A stretch of DNA of 11,367 nucleotides, taken from assembly GCA_027371665.1 (NCBI GenBank), contig DAHXMP010000197.1, forward strand, positions 1 to 11,367. Direction: 5' to 3'. The notes under the pieces are model-generated. The model was not told the origin of the DNA and made no database searches. It was given only the letters and a program-made list of their open reading frames with translations. Origin of the DNA: Bacteroidota bacterium (GTDB taxonomy: Bacteria > Bacteroidota > Ignavibacteria > Kapaibacteriales > UBA2268). Positions 1 through 8,300 of the stretch are shown piece by piece (position 1 is the stretch's first letter; each line of letters starts with the position of its first letter). The position numbers and the translations under genes were made by a program.

Positions 1-23
1 TGTTTCAAGCTTATTAAGACTTT
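1..23 (+). repeat. Inverted repeat, left arm, at window edge
   Basis: The first 23 bases are the exact reverse complement of 1381-1403. The match is lost at base 24 (C here, T expected), and it may extend leftwards beyond the window. The arm contains the stop codon (14-16) of the glycosyltransferase gene. A perfect 23-base match is not expected by chance in 11 kb. It is best read as a chimeric junction or contig-end artefact, or as one side of an invertible segment. Confidence 0.9.
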
Positions 24-1780
24 CCCAGGGCGAATATTGATGGGGTTATTTGTTCATGAACCCTTCCCTGGAAAAAAATGCCGGGAAAACCGTAATTCCT
101 GAATATCCTGGGATAGCCTCCCCTGTGGTGTTCCTTAGAGCCGTCAAGCTGGGAGTGATCGCTCTCTATCGTGCAAATAAAACCACCGGTGTCATCTGCA
201 GAAGATTCAAGTAAAGGTTTTACAAGCATGGATGTTCTCTTATCGAGTCTTTCATCTGCATCGAGATAAAGAATCCAATGCCCGGTTGAATGCTTCAGTG
301 CTTCATTTCTTGCAGCGGCAAAATCATCAGACCATACGTAATCAAATATTTTTGCATTATAATGACGAGCAATATCCCTGGTTTTATCAGTCGAACCTGT
401 ATCAACGATGACAATTTCATCTGCAATCCCCGAAACGCTATCAAGACACCCCGGTAACTGCTCTTCTTCGTTTTTTACAATCATACTGAGAGTCAGAAAG
501 GGTTTAATCTTATCTTGCTGACCGAATAATATATCATTTGATTTTTTCTTTTCAAATCCATTGATTTTTTGTATTGCATCATTAACCTGATTCATGTAAT
601 TTTTTATATCTTCCCTCGCAGGTTCAAGAATTATCGCCCTTTCTAATAAACTTTCTGCTTCATCGAATTTTTTCCACTGAAAAGCAACATTTGCCAAACC
701 TACAATACAACCAACGTCATTAGGATTGAGTTTGTATCCTTTTTCAAATTCTTTTAGAGCAACATCGAATTGCTTCAAGCCAATGAGGCATTTACCTTTC
801 CTGAAATGAAGCTGTTCGGGAGGCAGATTATAATCACCGACAATAAGAGCTGTTACATCACCGGTTTTGCTGATGTCGTCCATACGTTCATAAGCATCGA
901 GTGCATCGGGGAAATTTCCTTTTTGCGAGTAAGTATCGCCCAATATGTAATTGGCAAAAGCCTGGTTAGGAACAATTTTTAAAGATTCCTTTGCCCTTTC
1001 GATAGCAAGTTCATATTTTTCGGACTGAAATGCTATAACAGCACCGAAGTTGAGAGCCTGAGGCTTTACGGCACTGTTTGGATTAACCGTATCGAGGCAT
1101 AATTTAATATCATCCTCAGCCTTTTCAAGATTCTTTAACGCAAGATATGTTTTTGCTCTTTGATAAATCATATAAGCATCGCCTTTCTTGTTTTCGATTG
1201 CCTTATTTAGCAATGCCAGGTTGCGTTCCTGTTTCTTTTTCATTTCACCAGGTGAAAATCCATAACCGAGATGAACTAATTCAACAGGAGTATTTTCTAG
1301 TCTGTACCCGGAAGAAAGTAACTGTTCAAGAACCTGTTCATGTATAATACCATTAAATCTTATCCCGGGTTTATTTCTGAAAAGTCTTAATAAGCTTGAA
1401 ACATAAGTATCAACACCACCATCAGTTCTCCTGGCTTCCGAAACGATTTTAATAAGCCAGCCGCCTGTTTCAGCTTTACTCTTTTTGAGAGTGGTCTTTA
1501 CCAGTTCCGGATTCAGAATCCTTTCGTCAGCATCAATTATTAATATATAAGGATATTTTGCCTCATCAAGTCCTTTATTTCGGGCAAAAGAAAAATCGTC
1601 ATTCCATTCGATTTGTATTACTTTGCAGCCGAACTTTTCAGCCAGTTCAACTGTTCCATCCTGGGATCCGGTATCAACAATAACAATTTCATCTGAGCAT
1701 GGCTGAACAGATTTTAAACAGGCGGGTAATAATTTTTCTTCATTCCTTGTAATAATGCAAACTGATATTTTTATATCCAA
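14..1780 (-). CDS. Two-headed family 2 glycosyltransferase (GT2-TPR-GT2), C-terminus apparently truncated
   Basis: Predicted cytoplasmic enzyme moving sugars from nucleotide-sugar donors; acceptor unknown. Residues about 4-190 form a GT-A domain with ISVCIITRNEE, DEIVIVDTGSQDGT, WNDDFSFARN and the metal-binding DADE at 83-86, then a GIIHEQ motif. Residues about 200-395 read as roughly five tetratricopeptide-like helical pairs. A second GT-A domain begins near 434 (LSMIVKNEEEQLPGCLDSV, DEIVIVDTGSTDKT, WSDDFAAARN, DADE at 507-510) and reaches GRVHEQ before stopping at residue 588. The first domain continues well past its HEQ, so the second looks cut short. The last two residues and the stop lie inside a 23-bp inverted repeat at the window edge, so this C-terminus is suspect. 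The start is TTG at 1780, preceded by AAGGA six bases upstream; no in-frame ATG fits the GT2 N-terminus. The gene is transcribed divergently from the secreted-protein pair. It resembles SunS-like TPR glycosyltransferases; the substrate is not predictable. Confidence 0.9.
   Translation of the reverse strand: MDIKISVCIITRNEEKLLPACLKSVQPCSDEIVIVDTGSQDGTVELAEKFGCKVIQIEWNDDFSFARNKGLDEAKYPYILIIDADERILNPELVKTTLKKSKAETGGWLIKIVSEARRTDGGVDTYVSSLLRLFRNKPGIRFNGIIHEQVLEQLLSSGYRLENTPVELVHLGYGFSPGEMKKKQERNLALLNKAIENKKGDAYMIYQRAKTYLALKNLEKAEDDIKLCLDTVNPNSAVKPQALNFGAVIAFQSEKYELAIERAKESLKIVPNQAFANYILGDTYSQKGNFPDALDAYERMDDISKTGDVTALIVGDYNLPPEQLHFRKGKCLIGLKQFDVALKEFEKGYKLNPNDVGCIVGLANVAFQWKKFDEAESLLERAIILEPAREDIKNYMNQVNDAIQKINGFEKKKSNDILFGQQDKIKPFLTLSMIVKNEEEQLPGCLDSVSGIADEIVIVDTGSTDKTRDIARHYNAKIFDYVWSDDFAAARNEALKHSTGHWILYLDADERLDKRTSMLVKPLLESSADDTGGFICTIESDHSQLDGSKEHHRGGYPRIFRNYGFPGIFFQGRVHEQITPSIFALGKS
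1381..1403 (-). repeat. Inverted repeat, right arm, inside the glycosyltransferase gene
   Basis: Partner of the arm at 1-23. Here it lies within the first GT-A domain, encoding residues about 127-134 (VSSLLRLF), a normal part of the family's sequence. This is therefore the native copy, and the copy at the window edge is the out-of-place one. The two arms enclose 1,357 bp (24-1380). Confidence 0.9.
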
Positions 1781-1786
1781 ATTTTT

Positions 1787-1791
1787 TCCTT
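1787..1791 (-). promoter_or_regulatory. Ribosome binding site fixing a TTG start
   Basis: AAGGA on the minus strand, six bases before the TTG at 1780-1778. It supports the non-ATG start of the glycosyltransferase, because the first residues (DIKISVCII) match the usual GT2 beginning and contain no ATG. Confidence 0.65.
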
Positions 1792-1983
1792 AAATGTAAT
1801 AAATATTGTAAACTATAATTATAATCAAAAACTATGCTATTATTATGTATATATTTTATTTCTATCAATTTATTTTTTAAATATTAAAGTTCAAAATAAG
1901 CCCCAAAATATTTTGTTATTTAGGTTTTAAATATATAAATTGTTTGCTGCAAAAGTTGAATTATTTTAATAAAAAATAGAGTT

Positions 1984-1988
1984 GAGGT
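1984..1988 (+). promoter_or_regulatory. Ribosome binding site of the first secreted propeller gene
   Basis: GAGGT about eight bases before the ATG at 1997. It is the clearest Shine-Dalgarno sequence on the plus strand of this window; the downstream paralog, ruvA and the HisA-like gene have none that is obvious. It confirms the start that begins a good signal peptide. Confidence 0.6.
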
Positions 1989-1996
1989 AATCAACC

Positions 1997-4900
1997 ATGA
2001 AACAAAAAATTACAATTTATTTATCATTATTATTGCTTGCCTTTACGATTCTGTATATCTTTCCGGAAAACATGAGGGCACAAGTATCAGAAACATTATC
2101 CTATCCCGTTTTTGAACCGAATAATAATTATAGTTTCTCCCAGGTTAGAAGTTCTTTGGAAAACTATTGGAAAAACAAGCCCCGAGCTAAAGGTGACGGA
2201 TGGAAAATTTTTAAGAGATGGGAATATTTCTGGGGACAGAGACTTGATTCTGCAGGTAAAGTTCCCAATATGGCTAAAATTTATCAAAATTGGCAGGCTT
2301 ATTTGGCTAAAGATAAACAGAAAAAAGATAAAATAACTGGAATTAATCCATGGACTTTTCTTGGTCCTTCGAGTGAACCCTATAAAAGTATTTTATCAAG
2401 CCCCGAAGGGGTAGGAATGGGAAGAATTAATTGTATTGCATTTGACCCGAATAATCAGAATATAATTTGGGTAGGTGCTGCTTACGGAGGTGTGTGGAAA
2501 TCAACCGACGGAGGAATGAGCTGGAATACTTTTCCTTTCACTGAATTTCTTTCTATAGGTATATCTGATATAGCAGTTTCCCCTTCCAATCCAAATATTG
2601 TATATGTTGCAACAGGAGATGCAGACGGTTCGCTTAGTCCTAATGTCTGCTACAGCATTGGCATTCTTAAAACAACTGACGGCGGCAATACCTGGGCAGT
2701 TACCGGTTTTAAGAATCAAATTGCTGACGGAGTAATAATCAATAAACTGCTTGTTCACCCCTCTAACCCGGATACTGTCTATGCTGCGACAAGTAAAGGA
2801 TTATACAATACTTTCAATGGTGGAGCCACATGGAATGTAAGGGCTAATGCATATTTCAGGGACATGGAATTCAAACCCGGTAATACCGGGATTATTTATG
2901 GGGCAGCTATTTTACAGAACCAGCAGGGAAATTATGTTTATGGTGTTTTGAATTGTGTCCTATCCCAAACGAACTGGACTGCAAATTTCACTTTCCCGAT
3001 AACCGACGTAAGAAGAATTGCTATTGCCGTAACACCAGCTAATCCAAATGTCATTTATGCTTTATGTGCTGCCTCGGACCTTGGATTTCATTCCTTCCTT
3101 AAGTCAAATGACGGAGGAGCCACATGGTCAATAATTGCACAGAGAAACAGTTCGCCTAACATCCTTAATGAAAATTTTGCCGGTTCGGGTAATGGAGGGC
3201 AGGGCAATTACGACTTATGTGTAGCGGCATCCAGAACAGATGCAAATCTTGTATATATAGGCGGTGTAAATATATGGAAAACAACAGATGGTGGTTCTCA
3301 CTGGACATTGAATGCAGAGTGGACAGGTGAACATGGAGTACCCTGGGTACATGCTGACCAGCATTCCCTTGAGTTTTCTCCTGCAAATATACTATTCTCG
3401 ACAAATGACGGTGGAGTTAACAAAACCACTAATGGAGGCACTAACTGGATTGATTTGAGCAACGGCCTGGAGGTTACACAATTTTACAGGTTAAGCAGTG
3501 CTCCAACCAGTGAAGGTATTATTTACTGCGGTTCTCAGGATAACGGCACTCACAGGCTTCTTGCCAAGTCATGGAAAAATGTTCTTGGGGGTGACGGCAT
3601 GACATGCCTCGTTGACCCAACGAATTATAATTTTGTTTATACTTCTCTCTATTACGGTGATTTTTGGAAATCTACCGATGGAGGCGACCATTTTGCCGAA
3701 ATGCTGAACTCTTCGATTACCCAGGAACAGGGCGGTTGGGTTACGCCAATGGTTATAGACCAGAAGAATCCGTCAATCCTGTATGCAGGATACCAAAATG
3801 TATGGAAATCCACTAATCGTGGTGCGAACTGGTCTAAAACCGGCACGGTGTCCGATACAAATAACAATGTTGTTTGGTCTATGGCAGTAGCTCCATCTAA
3901 TTCGAATTACCTTTATGTTACAAAAATGGGGGGTGTCTGGCTTTCAACAAATGCAGGGGTTAATTGGACTCAAATTATAACCGGAGGATTAATCTCAAGT
4001 ATTGTGGTTGACCCAAATAATCCAAACAGGATTTGGTTTACTCAATCAGGTTATGCAGACAGTTTAAAGGTTTATGAATATAATGGGACTTTATTAAAAA
4101 ACATATCTGGTTCACTTCCGAATGTTCCCGTTAATTCAATTGTGTACCAGAATAATTCTCCGGACAGGTTATATATCGGTACCGATGTAGGAGTTTTTTA
4201 CAGGGATAATAGGATGAATGACTGGCAGCTTTTTAATGAGGGGATGCCTAATGTAGTAATTAACCAGGTTGACATTCAATACGCTTCACAAAAAATACGA
4301 GCTGCAACTTTCGGCAGAGGATTATGGGAAAATGACCTGATTGAGTGCAATGCCCCCTTGCCGGAAATTCAGGCGGCAAAAACCGACATTTGTGAAGGGG
4401 ACAGCGTGAGACTTGAAGTTCAGGATATCTATAAATCATATCTTTGGTCTTCGGGAGAAAGAACAAACTATATTTATGTGAAATCTGCCGGGAATTATTA
4501 TGTTACTGTTACCGACAGTTCAGATTGTGTCTATTCAACAACACCGATTTCGATTAATATTCACAGTATCCCAAATATCAGCGTCAATGTTACGGGTAAT
4601 ACCACCTTCTGTGAAGGGGACAGTGTGATATTAACAGGCAATCCCAAATTTACGTTTACAAAATGGGAATGGTCCAACGGTTTGACCGACAGAAGCATAA
4701 CAGTCAAAAGTTCAGGAATATACAGAGTTACCGGCACAACATCAGATAGCTGTGTTAATACTTCTGATTCTGTTGTGATAGTTGTCAATCCAGTTCCAGA
4801 AAAACCGACGATTACAAGAAACGGAAATATACTTACTGCTTCACAGGCTTTGAAGTATCAGTGGTATCGGAATAATGTACCAATTCAACAGGCTACACTA

Positions 4901-5272
4901 CAGTCATTAGTAATGACAAGAGACGGCACATATACCGTAAAGGTTTTTAATGAATTTGATTGTTTCTCATTATCAGACCCGTTAGATGTTATTCTTGGAA
5001 TCGAAGATAAAGAAGCAAGTAATGAAACAGTTACACTACAACCGAATCCGACACCCGGGACATTTACAGTCGTTATAAATTCAGGGGTATATTCTAAAGC
5101 CTCGATTGAAGTTTCAGATTTACAGGGTAACAAAATTACATATATAAGCGAATTTGAATTTACCGGTTCCAGCAGGCATGATGTTGATTTAAGAAACTAT
5201 ACAGCAGGTGTTTATTTAGTTAAGGTATATCTTAACGACGAGGTTATTTATAAAAAAATAATAAAAGAATAA
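1997..5272 (+). CDS. Secreted Asp-box beta-propeller protein with Ig-like modules and T9SS sorting domain (paralog 1)
   Basis: A 1091-residue exported protein of unknown ligand. Residues 1-28 form a signal peptide (basic KQK, hydrophobic LSLLLLAFTILYIF, likely cleavage after MRA). Residues about 45-110 hold a Trp-rich module (FKRWEYFWGQRL, then a GKVP turn). Residues about 125-780 contain BNR/Asp-box repeats such as STDGGMSW, TTDGGNTW, NDGGATW, TTDGGSHW and STDGGDHF, as in sortilin/VPS10-like and sialidase-like propellers, closing with RAATFGRGLWE. Three Ig-like modules follow (from about 783, 865 and 935), two carrying a CEGDS motif. The C-terminal 80 residues (VTLQPNPTPGTFTV to YKKIIKE) match a type A T9SS sorting domain, so the protein should cross the outer membrane and be anchored or released. 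No sialidase catalytic residues are evident, so binding or adhesion is more likely than hydrolysis; that role is inferred. The neighbouring paralog starts 71 bp downstream with no terminator between them. Confidence 0.92.
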   Translation: MKQKITIYLSLLLLAFTILYIFPENMRAQVSETLSYPVFEPNNNYSFSQVRSSLENYWKNKPRAKGDGWKIFKRWEYFWGQRLDSAGKVPNMAKIYQNWQAYLAKDKQKKDKITGINPWTFLGPSSEPYKSILSSPEGVGMGRINCIAFDPNNQNIIWVGAAYGGVWKSTDGGMSWNTFPFTEFLSIGISDIAVSPSNPNIVYVATGDADGSLSPNVCYSIGILKTTDGGNTWAVTGFKNQIADGVIINKLLVHPSNPDTVYAATSKGLYNTFNGGATWNVRANAYFRDMEFKPGNTGIIYGAAILQNQQGNYVYGVLNCVLSQTNWTANFTFPITDVRRIAIAVTPANPNVIYALCAASDLGFHSFLKSNDGGATWSIIAQRNSSPNILNENFAGSGNGGQGNYDLCVAASRTDANLVYIGGVNIWKTTDGGSHWTLNAEWTGEHGVPWVHADQHSLEFSPANILFSTNDGGVNKTTNGGTNWIDLSNGLEVTQFYRLSSAPTSEGIIYCGSQDNGTHRLLAKSWKNVLGGDGMTCLVDPTNYNFVYTSLYYGDFWKSTDGGDHFAEMLNSSITQEQGGWVTPMVIDQKNPSILYAGYQNVWKSTNRGANWSKTGTVSDTNNNVVWSMAVAPSNSNYLYVTKMGGVWLSTNAGVNWTQIITGGLISSIVVDPNNPNRIWFTQSGYADSLKVYEYNGTLLKNISGSLPNVPVNSIVYQNNSPDRLYIGTDVGVFYRDNRMNDWQLFNEGMPNVVINQVDIQYASQKIRAATFGRGLWENDLIECNAPLPEIQAAKTDICEGDSVRLEVQDIYKSYLWSSGERTNYIYVKSAGNYYVTVTDSSDCVYSTTPISINIHSIPNISVNVTGNTTFCEGDSVILTGNPKFTFTKWEWSNGLTDRSITVKSSGIYRVTGTTSDSCVNTSDSVVIVVNPVPEKPTITRNGNILTASQALKYQWYRNNVPIQQATLQSLVMTRDGTYTVKVFNEFDCFSLSDPLDVILGIEDKEASNETVTLQPNPTPGTFTVVINSGVYSKASIEVSDLQGNKITYISEFEFTGSSRHDVDLRNYTAGVYLVKVYLNDEVIYKKIIKE

Positions 5273-5343
5273 AAACCGTGTAAATTAGGTTGCTCTTGAA
5301 TTCGTCACTTAATGTTGTTTGTTTAATATTTGAATTTAATCTC

Positions 5344-8300
5344 ATGAAAAAGCAAAAACTGATTATTAATTATATTATAATAATTATATTTTTCTTCTTC
5401 TCCTTAGGATCCATCTTTTCACAGGAATCATTATTAAAACTCGAACAAATGAAGAATCCAAATTTTTATGACATTGATAAAGCTCTTAATGAATATTGGG
5501 GTAATGTTAATAAAGAGCAGGAAGGTGAAAAGGAGTCCGAGGAGATGGAAAGCTGGAGCCAGTTTAAAAGATGGGAATCATTTTGGGAAAGAAGATTATA
5601 TCCTATAGGGGAATTTCCAGATACAAAAAATATAATTAATGCATGGCAACAGTATAAAGAAAAAAATCTTAAAAACTCTACTCAGACGGCTCAATGGACT
5701 TTACTTGGGCCATTGGATAATCCTCAGTCTGTAGGAGGACAGAGGGAACAAGGACTGGGAAGAGTAAACAGGGTAAGATTTGACCCGAATAATTTTAATA
5801 TTATTTGGGCAGGTTCTGCTTCAGGCGGAGTATGGAAGTCGGTTGACGGGGGAAGGAACTGGATGACTTTTCCGTTTACACAATTTTTGTCAATCGGGGT
5901 TTCTGATATTGCAATTTCACCGAAAAATTCGAATATTGTTTATGTTGCAACCGGTGACTGCGAACCTTCTTATTCAAGATATTATTCCATAGGCCTGATA
6001 AAAACAACAAATGGCGGAACAGACTGGCAGTTAACCAACCTGAAATATTCTCTTTCAGACGGAATAAATGTTAACAGGGTATTGGTCAATCCTGATGACC
6101 CAAATATTGTCATAGTCGGGACGAGTGACGGTATTTATAAAACGACTGATGGTGGTAATTCATGGGCATTAAAGCAGGGGGGAGCTTTTTTTATTGACAT
6201 GGAATATATGCCCGGTAATGCAAATGTTGTTTATGCATCAACTACATCATGGGGAGGAAAAAATTTTGTATACAAATCAGATGACGGCGGTGAAACATGG
6301 AAAATTGTGCAAACTTATAACAACTCTTTAAGAGTAGCTATTGCAGTATCTCCGGCTGAACCGAATTATGTTTATTCGCTGGTTGCTGCCCTAAACCGGG
6401 GATTTCAGTCTCTTTCCCTTTCACTTGACGGTGGTGAAAACTGGGATGTAATGGCTGTACCATCTACGGTAAATAATCTTCTCGGCTGGGGAGACGGTAC
6501 AGGAACTGATACCAAAGGACAAGGTGAATATGATTTATGCCTGGCAGTTTCACCTTCCCATGCAAATGAAGTCTATGTTGGAGGTGTTAACGTTTGGAAA
6601 TCTGTAAATAACGGCGAATCTTTCACTCTGACAACACATTGGTATGGGGGGTATAACAAGCCTTATATTCATGCAGACCAGCATGACCTTGTTTTTGCCA
6701 ATTACTCAACTACTCTTTATGCAGGCAATGACGGAGGTATTGATAAAACTACAGATGGCGGTGCTACATGGACAAATATCACTGATGGCTTGTCAATTAC
6801 ACAATTTTACAGGTTAGGATGTTCTGCAACCAATCCCAACTTAATAATCGCAGGATGCCAGGACAATGGAACCAGAAGACTGAAAAATTTGGTTTGGAAC
6901 GGTGTTATATCAGGCGACGGTATGGAAGCTGCCATTGACCCAACTAATGAAAACAGGATGTATGGCTCTAATCAATACGGTGAATTACAGAAATCAGGAA
7001 ACGGGGGTAATACTTTTGTTCATATGATAGGACAAAATGAAACCGGACAGCAGGGTGACTGGATAACACCCTTCATAATATGCCAGCAAAATCCTTCAAT
7101 ACTCTATGCCGGTTATAGAGATGTTTGGAAATTGTCCAACTATGGGAATACACCACAAAAGATATCTAATTTCGGAGGAAATCAAAACATTTTATCTTTA
7201 GCTCTTGCACCTTCTGATACAAACACCTTATATGCGGCAACAATAAGTGACCTTAATGTTACTCATGATGGCGGGCAAAACTGGAACATGAGGATTTATT
7301 CAGGAGGCCCGATTTCATCAATAGCTGTTGACCCTCAGAATCCTGACAGGGTCTGGATATCAAAATCGAATTTCAGTGATGGCAATAAAGTTTTTGAATA
7401 TGATGGAACTACATGGAGAAATATTTCAGGCAATCTGCCGAATGTTCCGGTTAATTGTATTGTTTATCAAAACGGTTCTCCTGACAGATTATATGTCGGG
7501 ACTGATATCGGCGTATTTTATTCTGATTATGGTTCTGCATACTGGGAATCGTATGGAAGCGGTTTGCCAAACGTAATCGTATATGACCTTGCCATCCAGT
7601 ATTCATCTCATAAATTGAGAGCAGCAACATTCGGAAGGGGAATCTGGGAAGTTGATGTTTCCGATTGTAATTTGCCACAGCCTCAAATCACAATAATCGG
7701 TGATACAACTTTTTGCCAGGGTGACAGTTGTACCCTCGTAGCTGAAGATGGGATGCCAAATTATAACTGGACAAACGGGCAGACGACAAAGACTATTGTT
7801 GTTAAGGAAAGCGGGGCTTATTCTTATGTCGTCAACGACACGAGCGGCTGTAAGGCTAAATCCAAGGCAATTTATGTAAACGTGAAGACCGTTAATGACC
7901 TTGTAATAACTCCTGTCGGCAAGTACCCGATGTGTAAGAATGACAGTGTTCAGCTCAGTGCATCGCTCGGTTTTCAAAGCTATTCGTGGTCAACGGGAGA
8001 AAAAGACAGGAAAATCACTGTATATCAGCCCGGAATTTATACGGTAACGGCTACATCAACGAACGGATGTTCAAGAACAACAGATTTTACAGTTGAAATT
8101 TCTCCCGGTAAGCCTGTAATCACGAGATACAGAAATACCCTGACATCATCTGATGCCTTTGCATACCGGTGGTTTTTAGACGGAAATATAATCCCGGGGG
8201 CAACAGGCAAGACTTTTGATATAACACAGGGTGGAACTTATTGGGTAGAAGTTTTTGATAAGGATAGTTGTTCGGATGTATCAGATACATTATTTGCCAT

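Larger units (their letters stand above)
1781..1996. promoter_or_regulatory. Divergent intergenic region, probable promoters for both directions
   Basis: 216 bp of strongly AT-rich sequence between the divergent glycosyltransferase and the first secreted-protein gene, so it must carry at least the 5' signals of both. It holds a perfect 12-bp palindrome (CAAAATATTTTG, 1904-1915). A weak Bacteroidota-like promoter candidate for the plus strand is TTTTG at 1911-1915 with TATAAATTG at 1934-1942; the match to TTTG / TAnnTTTG is imperfect. No small ORF, RNA gene or riboswitch was recognised. Confidence 0.4.

Noticed and set aside
1997..5272. Active sialidase or glycoside hydrolase
   Set aside because: Asp-box repeats occur in many non-enzymatic propellers; I could not identify the Arg triad, Tyr and acidic residues of a sialidase site.
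5290..5343. TTG-initiated 18-residue extension of the second secreted protein
   Set aside because: ATG at 5344 begins a classical signal peptide; the extension would place extra residues before its basic N-region and has no supporting ribosome binding site.
7603..7977. 124-codon minus-strand frame inside the second propeller gene
   Set aside because: It lies wholly antisense to a well-supported coding region, has low-complexity composition unlike a folded protein and no recognisable domain.
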